DNA of 26,725 nucleotides from JAEZDP01 sp964430855 (lineage in GTDB: Bacteria; Acidobacteriota; Vicinamibacteria; Vicinamibacterales; Vicinamibacteraceae): NCBI GenBank assembly GCA_964430855.1, contig CAYSHC010000049.1, forward strand, positions 1 through 26,725, written 5' to 3'. Below the pieces are notes generated by a model that was not told the origin of the DNA, made no database searches, and was given only the letters and a program-made list of their open reading frames with translations. Made by a program: the position numbers and the translations under genes. Position 1 is the stretch's first letter; each line of letters starts with the position of its first letter. This document shows, piece after piece, positions 23,630 to 26,725 of this stretch.

Positions 23630-24718
23630 ATGAAGCCGAAACGGGTGCGGCTCGAGGACGTCGCCCGTGCGGCTGGCGTGAGTACCGCGACCGTCTCGCG
23701 CGTGATGAACCGCACCGGGCGCGTGCGTCCCGAGATCGCCGAGCGCGTGCTGCGCGAGGCCGAGCGGCTCGCCTTCGACGCACGCGATCGCCGCAGGCCG
23801 CGCCTCATCGCCTTCGTGCTCGGCAACCGCCCGCTGCTGCACCCGTTCCATTCCCGCATCCTCGCCGGCGCCGAGGCCTACTGCGCCGAGCACGGCTACC
23901 ACGTGATCTTCCTGTCGGTGAGCTACCGCGCCGACGTCGCGCCCTCGGAGCTTCAGGTCCCCGACATCCTCCACCGCCGCGACATCGTCGAGGGGTTCAT
24001 CCTGTCGGGTCCGCATGCGCAGAACCTGCTCGACGTCCTCGCCGAGACCGGCCAGCCGGTGGCCGTCCAGGGCAACAACGTCGTCGGCCCGTGGGACCGC
24101 GACGGCGTGGACGTGGTGGACTACGACGACGTCGACGGCTCGTACCAGATGACGCGGTACCTGCTCTCGCTCGGCCACCGCGACATCTGGTTCGTCGGCA
24201 ACCGCCGCTACCCGTGGTTCGACCGCTGCTACGAAGGGTTCGCCCGCGCGATGGCGGAGGAGCAGCGCGCCGCGCCATCGATGTCGCCCGACACGGACCA
24301 GCCGCGCGAAGCCGGGTACCTGGGCACCAAGTCGCTGCTGACGGGCGGCCGGCCCGTGACGGCGATCTTTGCCGGCTCCGACGGCGTGGCGCAGGGCGCC
24401 TGCGAGGCCTTGCGCGACTCCGGGCTCCGCGTCCCCGCCGACGTCAGCGTCGTCGGCCTCGACGACATCGAGGCGGCGACCATGCACCCGCGCCTGACGA
24501 CGGTGCACATCTTCCTCGAGCAGATCGGCCGGCAACTGGCCGACATGGTCGTCAGCCGCATCGCCACGCCCGACCTTCCCCCGCGCTACGCAATGGTGCC
24601 GACCCGCCTGGTGAAGGGCGAGTCGTGCCAGCCGCCGCCGGGCGCGCCCGCCAGGCCTGCAGCGGGCCAGCCCGCCGTCCTGTCGGAGGTCCAGCCGCTG
24701 ACGCGGCGCATGTCATGA
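23630..24718 (+). CDS. LacI-family transcriptional regulator
   Basis: A 362-residue LacI-type regulator. The helix-turn-helix with hinge is at residues 5-50 (RLEDVARAAGVSTATVSRVMNRTGRVRPEIAERVLREAERLAF). The effector-binding domain follows at 58-330 (RLIAFVLGNRPLLHPFHSRILAGAEAYC, VEGFILSG, PVAVQGNN, VVDYDDVDGSYQMTRYLLSLGHRDIWFVGN, AIFAGSDGVAQGACEALRDSGLRVPADVSVVGLDDIEAA). A Pro/Ala-rich tail of about 30 residues ends the protein. ATG at 23630 follows a G-rich ribosome site. It is the first gene of a three-gene operon, overlapping the NagB-like gene by ATGA, and is divergent from the TonB receptor. By analogy it senses a sugar or sugar phosphate and controls both sides through the 23535-23575 palindrome. 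Confidence 0.9.
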   Translation: MKPKRVRLEDVARAAGVSTATVSRVMNRTGRVRPEIAERVLREAERLAFDARDRRRPRLIAFVLGNRPLLHPFHSRILAGAEAYCAEHGYHVIFLSVSYRADVAPSELQVPDILHRRDIVEGFILSGPHAQNLLDVLAETGQPVAVQGNNVVGPWDRDGVDVVDYDDVDGSYQMTRYLLSLGHRDIWFVGNRRYPWFDRCYEGFARAMAEEQRAAPSMSPDTDQPREAGYLGTKSLLTGGRPVTAIFAGSDGVAQGACEALRDSGLRVPADVSVVGLDDIEAATMHPRLTTVHIFLEQIGRQLADMVVSRIATPDLPPRYAMVPTRLVKGESCQPPPGAPARPAAGQPAVLSEVQPLTRRMS

Positions 24719-25545
24719 GCACGTCCCCGTACCAGTTCACCGTCGACACGGTGCGCGTCACCGTTCATCGCACTGGCCAGCAGCTCGGCGACGCCGTTGC
24801 CGCACAGGTCGCCGGGCTGGTTCGCGAGGCGGTGGCCTCGCGCGGCGTCGCCCGCGTCATCATTGGCACCGGGCCTTCACAGGCGACGTTCATCGCCGCG
24901 CTCGTTGCGCGCCAGGACGTGCCGTGGCAGGACGTCGAGGTGTTCCACATGGACGAGTATCTCGGCATGCCCGTCACGCACCCTGCCAGCTTCAGGCGCT
25001 GGTTGCGCACCCATCTCACCGACCAGGTGCCCGTGCGGGCGTCACACGAGCTCGAGGGCGACGCGGCCGACACCGATGCCGAGATCGCGCGGTACACGGC
25101 GTTGCTCGAGGCCGCGCCCATCGACGTCAGCTGCGTGGGCTTCGGCGAGAACGGGCACCTCGCGTTCAACGACCCGCCGGTCGCCGACTTTGCCGATCCC
25201 GCGACGGTCAAGCGCGTCATGCTCGACGAGCGATGCCGGCTCCAGCAGGTGGGTGAGGGGCACTTCCCGTCGCTCGAGGCGACGCCGGCGACGGCGCTGA
25301 CCGTCACCGTGCCCGCACTGCTGCGGGCCCGCACCGTCGTCGCGTGCGTGCCCGAGCGGCGCAAGGCCGCTGCCGTGCGTGACGCGCTCGAAGGGCCGAT
25401 CGCGACGTCGTGTCCGGCATCGGCGCTGCGGACCCACCCTCGCGCCTTCGTGCATCTCGACCTCGAGGCGGCGTCGCTGCTGGCCGCCGCCCGGGGGCTT
25501 CCCGGCGACGACGCTCCTGCGCCGCCGCCATCGACGAAAGGATGA
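24715..25545 (+). CDS. Glucosamine-6-phosphate deaminase/isomerase family protein (NagB-like)
   Basis: A 276-residue cytoplasmic protein of the NagB/6-phosphogluconolactonase fold. NagB converts glucosamine-6-phosphate to fructose-6-phosphate and ammonia. Motifs: IGTGPSQATF (phosphate loop, about 50-59), FHMDEYLGM with Asp80 (proton-transfer Asp72 of E. coli NagB), and GFGENGHLAFNDPP (142-155) with His148. Compared with the E. coli triad Asp141-His143-Glu148, the positions here read Asn146, His148 and Asp153, so two of three differ. This variant looks like a distinct NagB-like clade, and its substrate may not be glucosamine-6-phosphate. ATG at 24715 overlaps the lacI stop, and its own stop region overlaps the next gene, so it lies inside a tight operon. 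Confidence 0.8.
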   Translation: MSTSPYQFTVDTVRVTVHRTGQQLGDAVAAQVAGLVREAVASRGVARVIIGTGPSQATFIAALVARQDVPWQDVEVFHMDEYLGMPVTHPASFRRWLRTHLTDQVPVRASHELEGDAADTDAEIARYTALLEAAPIDVSCVGFGENGHLAFNDPPVADFADPATVKRVMLDERCRLQQVGEGHFPSLEATPATALTVTVPALLRARTVVACVPERRKAAAVRDALEGPIATSCPASALRTHPRAFVHLDLEAASLLAAARGLPGDDAPAPPPSTKG

Positions 25546-25550
25546 TCGGA

Positions 25551-26570
25551 ATGAGACGTGCGTGTGGACTCGTGATTGCCCTCGTGGCCGCGATCGGCAT
25601 CGCCTGGCCGGCGACGGCCCGGGCACAGGCGTCGGCCGCGCCCCTGCGTGTCGGGCTGATCGGGCTCGACACCTCGCATGTGGTCGCCTTCACGCAGCTG
25701 CTCAACGACCCGTCGCACCCCGACCACGTGCCGGGCGCGCGCGTGGTGGCGGCGTTCAAGGGCGGGAGCCCCGACGTCGAGGCCAGCGCGACGCGCGTCG
25801 ACGGTTTCACGGCGACGCTGCGCGACAAGTGGCAGATCGAGATCGTCCCGACCATCGAGGCGCTGCTGCCGAAGGTGGACGTCGTGATGCTCACGAGCGT
25901 CGATGGCCGCGTGCACCTCGACCAGGCGCGGTCCGTCATCGCCGCCCGCAAGCCGCTCTTCATCGACAAGCCGATGGCCGCCAGCTACAAGGACGCCGCC
26001 GAGATCGTGCGCCTGGCGAAGGCCAACGGCACGCCCGTGTTCAGCGCGTCGTCGCGCCGGTTCACCGAGGACGTGCAGGGACTGGTCAACGACAGGAGCG
26101 TCGGACGCGTGCTCGGCGCGATGACATTCGGCCCGGCCTCCCTCGAACCGCACCATCCCGACCTGTTCTGGTACGGCGTGCACGCCGTCGAGACGCTCTA
26201 CACGATCATGGGGCCCGGCTGCGTGAAGGTCACCCGCACGCACACCGACGGCACCGACGTCGTGGTGGGGGAGTGGCGCGACGGCCGCATCGGCACCGTG
26301 CGCGGGCTGCGCGACGGCAAGTCGGGCTACGGACAGATCGCGTACGGCAGTGACGCAATCGTCATCACGACGCCCGAGAGCGCCGCGGCAATCCAGAAGC
26401 CGCGCGCCGGCTACTACGGGCTGCTCGTGCGGATGATCGACTTCTTCAAGACGGGCACGCCTCCGGTGACGCCGGAGGAGACGCTCGAGACGCTGGCGTT
26501 CATGGAGGCCGCCGACCTGAGCAAGGCCCGCGGGGGCGCTCCGGTGCCGCTCTCGGAAGTCACCCGGTAA
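25551..26570 (+). CDS. Secreted Gfo/Idh/MocA family oxidoreductase
   Basis: A 339-residue protein with a Sec-type signal peptide (MRRACGLVIALVAAIGIAWP, cleavage near ARAQA at residue 25) and a Gfo/Idh/MocA fold: RVGLIGLDTSHVVAFTQLL at the Rossmann start (GxGxxG altered to GLDTSH), DVVMLTSVDGRVHLDQ, and LFIDKPMAASYKDAAEIVRLA with the Lys-Pro motif. The C-terminal domain has DLFWYGVHAVETLYTIMG with His as expected. The GLDTSH variant suggests a divergent subgroup whose cofactor use is uncertain. ATG at 25551 is chosen because AAAGGA (25536-25541) is well spaced for it; an ATG at 25542 would touch the ribosome site. It is the last gene of lacI-nagB-gfo and is followed by a complex palindromic repeat. 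Confidence 0.85.
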   Translation: MRRACGLVIALVAAIGIAWPATARAQASAAPLRVGLIGLDTSHVVAFTQLLNDPSHPDHVPGARVVAAFKGGSPDVEASATRVDGFTATLRDKWQIEIVPTIEALLPKVDVVMLTSVDGRVHLDQARSVIAARKPLFIDKPMAASYKDAAEIVRLAKANGTPVFSASSRRFTEDVQGLVNDRSVGRVLGAMTFGPASLEPHHPDLFWYGVHAVETLYTIMGPGCVKVTRTHTDGTDVVVGEWRDGRIGTVRGLRDGKSGYGQIAYGSDAIVITTPESAAAIQKPRAGYYGLLVRMIDFFKTGTPPVTPEETLETLAFMEAADLSKARGGAPVPLSEVTR

Positions 26571-26579
26571 TCGCACGGC

Positions 26580-26707
26580 CGGGACGGCTCGGCTCGGTAG
26601 GAACGACTCGGTAGGGACGGCTCTCCGAGCCGTCCTCCCGCCTTCTCACCCCTTCAGGTTGCACAGGGGACGGCTCGGAGAGCCGTCCCTACCGAGCCGT
26701 CCCTACC
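26580..26707. repeat. REP-like inverted pair (BIME-like module) after the lacI operon
   Basis: Two palindromic units, each with 9-bp arms GGACGGCTC/GAGCCGTCC and a 3-nt loop, lie at 26615-26635 and 26668-26688 in opposite orientation. They are embedded in larger arms, 26596-26635 and 26668-26707, that match as inverted repeats at 38 of 40 positions around a 32-nt unrelated centre. A further degenerate copy precedes them at about 26580-26596. At the window edge a minus-strand TGA (26714-26712) preceded by TTC could be the end of a convergent gene, but too little is present to call. Confidence 0.85.
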
Positions 26708-26725
26708 CCGGTCAGAACGTGGGGA

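Noticed and set aside
26712..26725. Possible end (Phe-stop) of a minus-strand gene at the window edge
   Set aside because: Only three or four codons are visible, which is too little to support a gene.

Overview
The window is high-GC DNA from a Gram-negative-type bacterium with strong G/C bias at third codon positions. The best fit is Acidobacteriota, perhaps the Vicinamibacteria/Luteitalea side. This is inferred from a roughly 1,100-residue Oar-like TonB receptor with an N-terminal carboxypeptidase-regulatory-like domain, Tat-exported Gfo/Idh/MocA oxidoreductases, a DUF1080 lipoprotein and a single-chain GcvP. No rRNA, tRNA, CRISPR array, phage gene or transposase is visible.

Layout. (1) 1-1142: possible tail of an upstream gene, then an NAD-dependent sugar epimerase. 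(2) 1143-4728: a gene-free, hairpin-rich stretch, then comEA, a FimT/GspH-type pseudopilin and a PilZ-like protein, followed by an AAA+/Fis regulator whose GAFTGA loop is degenerate. This looks like a type IV pilus/DNA-uptake accessory module. (3) 4733-5592, minus strand: a two-gene operon of unknown function, including an 88-residue protein with a CC-DDDDD-C cluster, behind a long structured leader with a good promoter. (4) 6138-6986: DUF1080 lipoprotein. (5) 7125-11501: glycine cleavage operon gcvT-gcvH-gcvP, ending in a palindromic repeat that supplies the gcvP stop codon. (6) 11650-15102: class IV aminotransferase (minus), diverging from a bifunctional NAD(P)H-hydrate repair enzyme that overlaps a TsaE-DinB fusion. 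(7) 15068-17372: a small PQ-loop-like membrane protein and a HAD phosphatase (minus), diverging from a GntR/LacI-type regulator. (8) 17356-26570: a carbohydrate region with two exported Gfo/Idh/MocA proteins, a TonB receptor, and a divergent lacI-nagB-like-gfo operon. A 41-bp imperfect palindrome lies between the receptor and lacI.

How they work together. The right-hand third reads as a sugar-uptake and oxidation locus. The outer-membrane receptor imports a ligand, the LacI regulator probably controls both divergent units through the palindrome, and the NagB-like enzyme and exported oxidoreductases process (amino)sugars. The DUF1080 protein may belong to the same kind of keto-sugar chemistry. 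The middle third is housekeeping: glycine cleavage, NAD(P)HX repair and tRNA t6A synthesis.

Most unusual: the TsaE-DinB fusion; a REP-like palindrome family at three intergenic sites, one merged with the gcvP stop; the AAA+ regulator lacking a usable GAFTGA loop; and the unknown CC-DDDDD-C operon with its structured leader. All functional calls are from reading the sequence; no database search was run.
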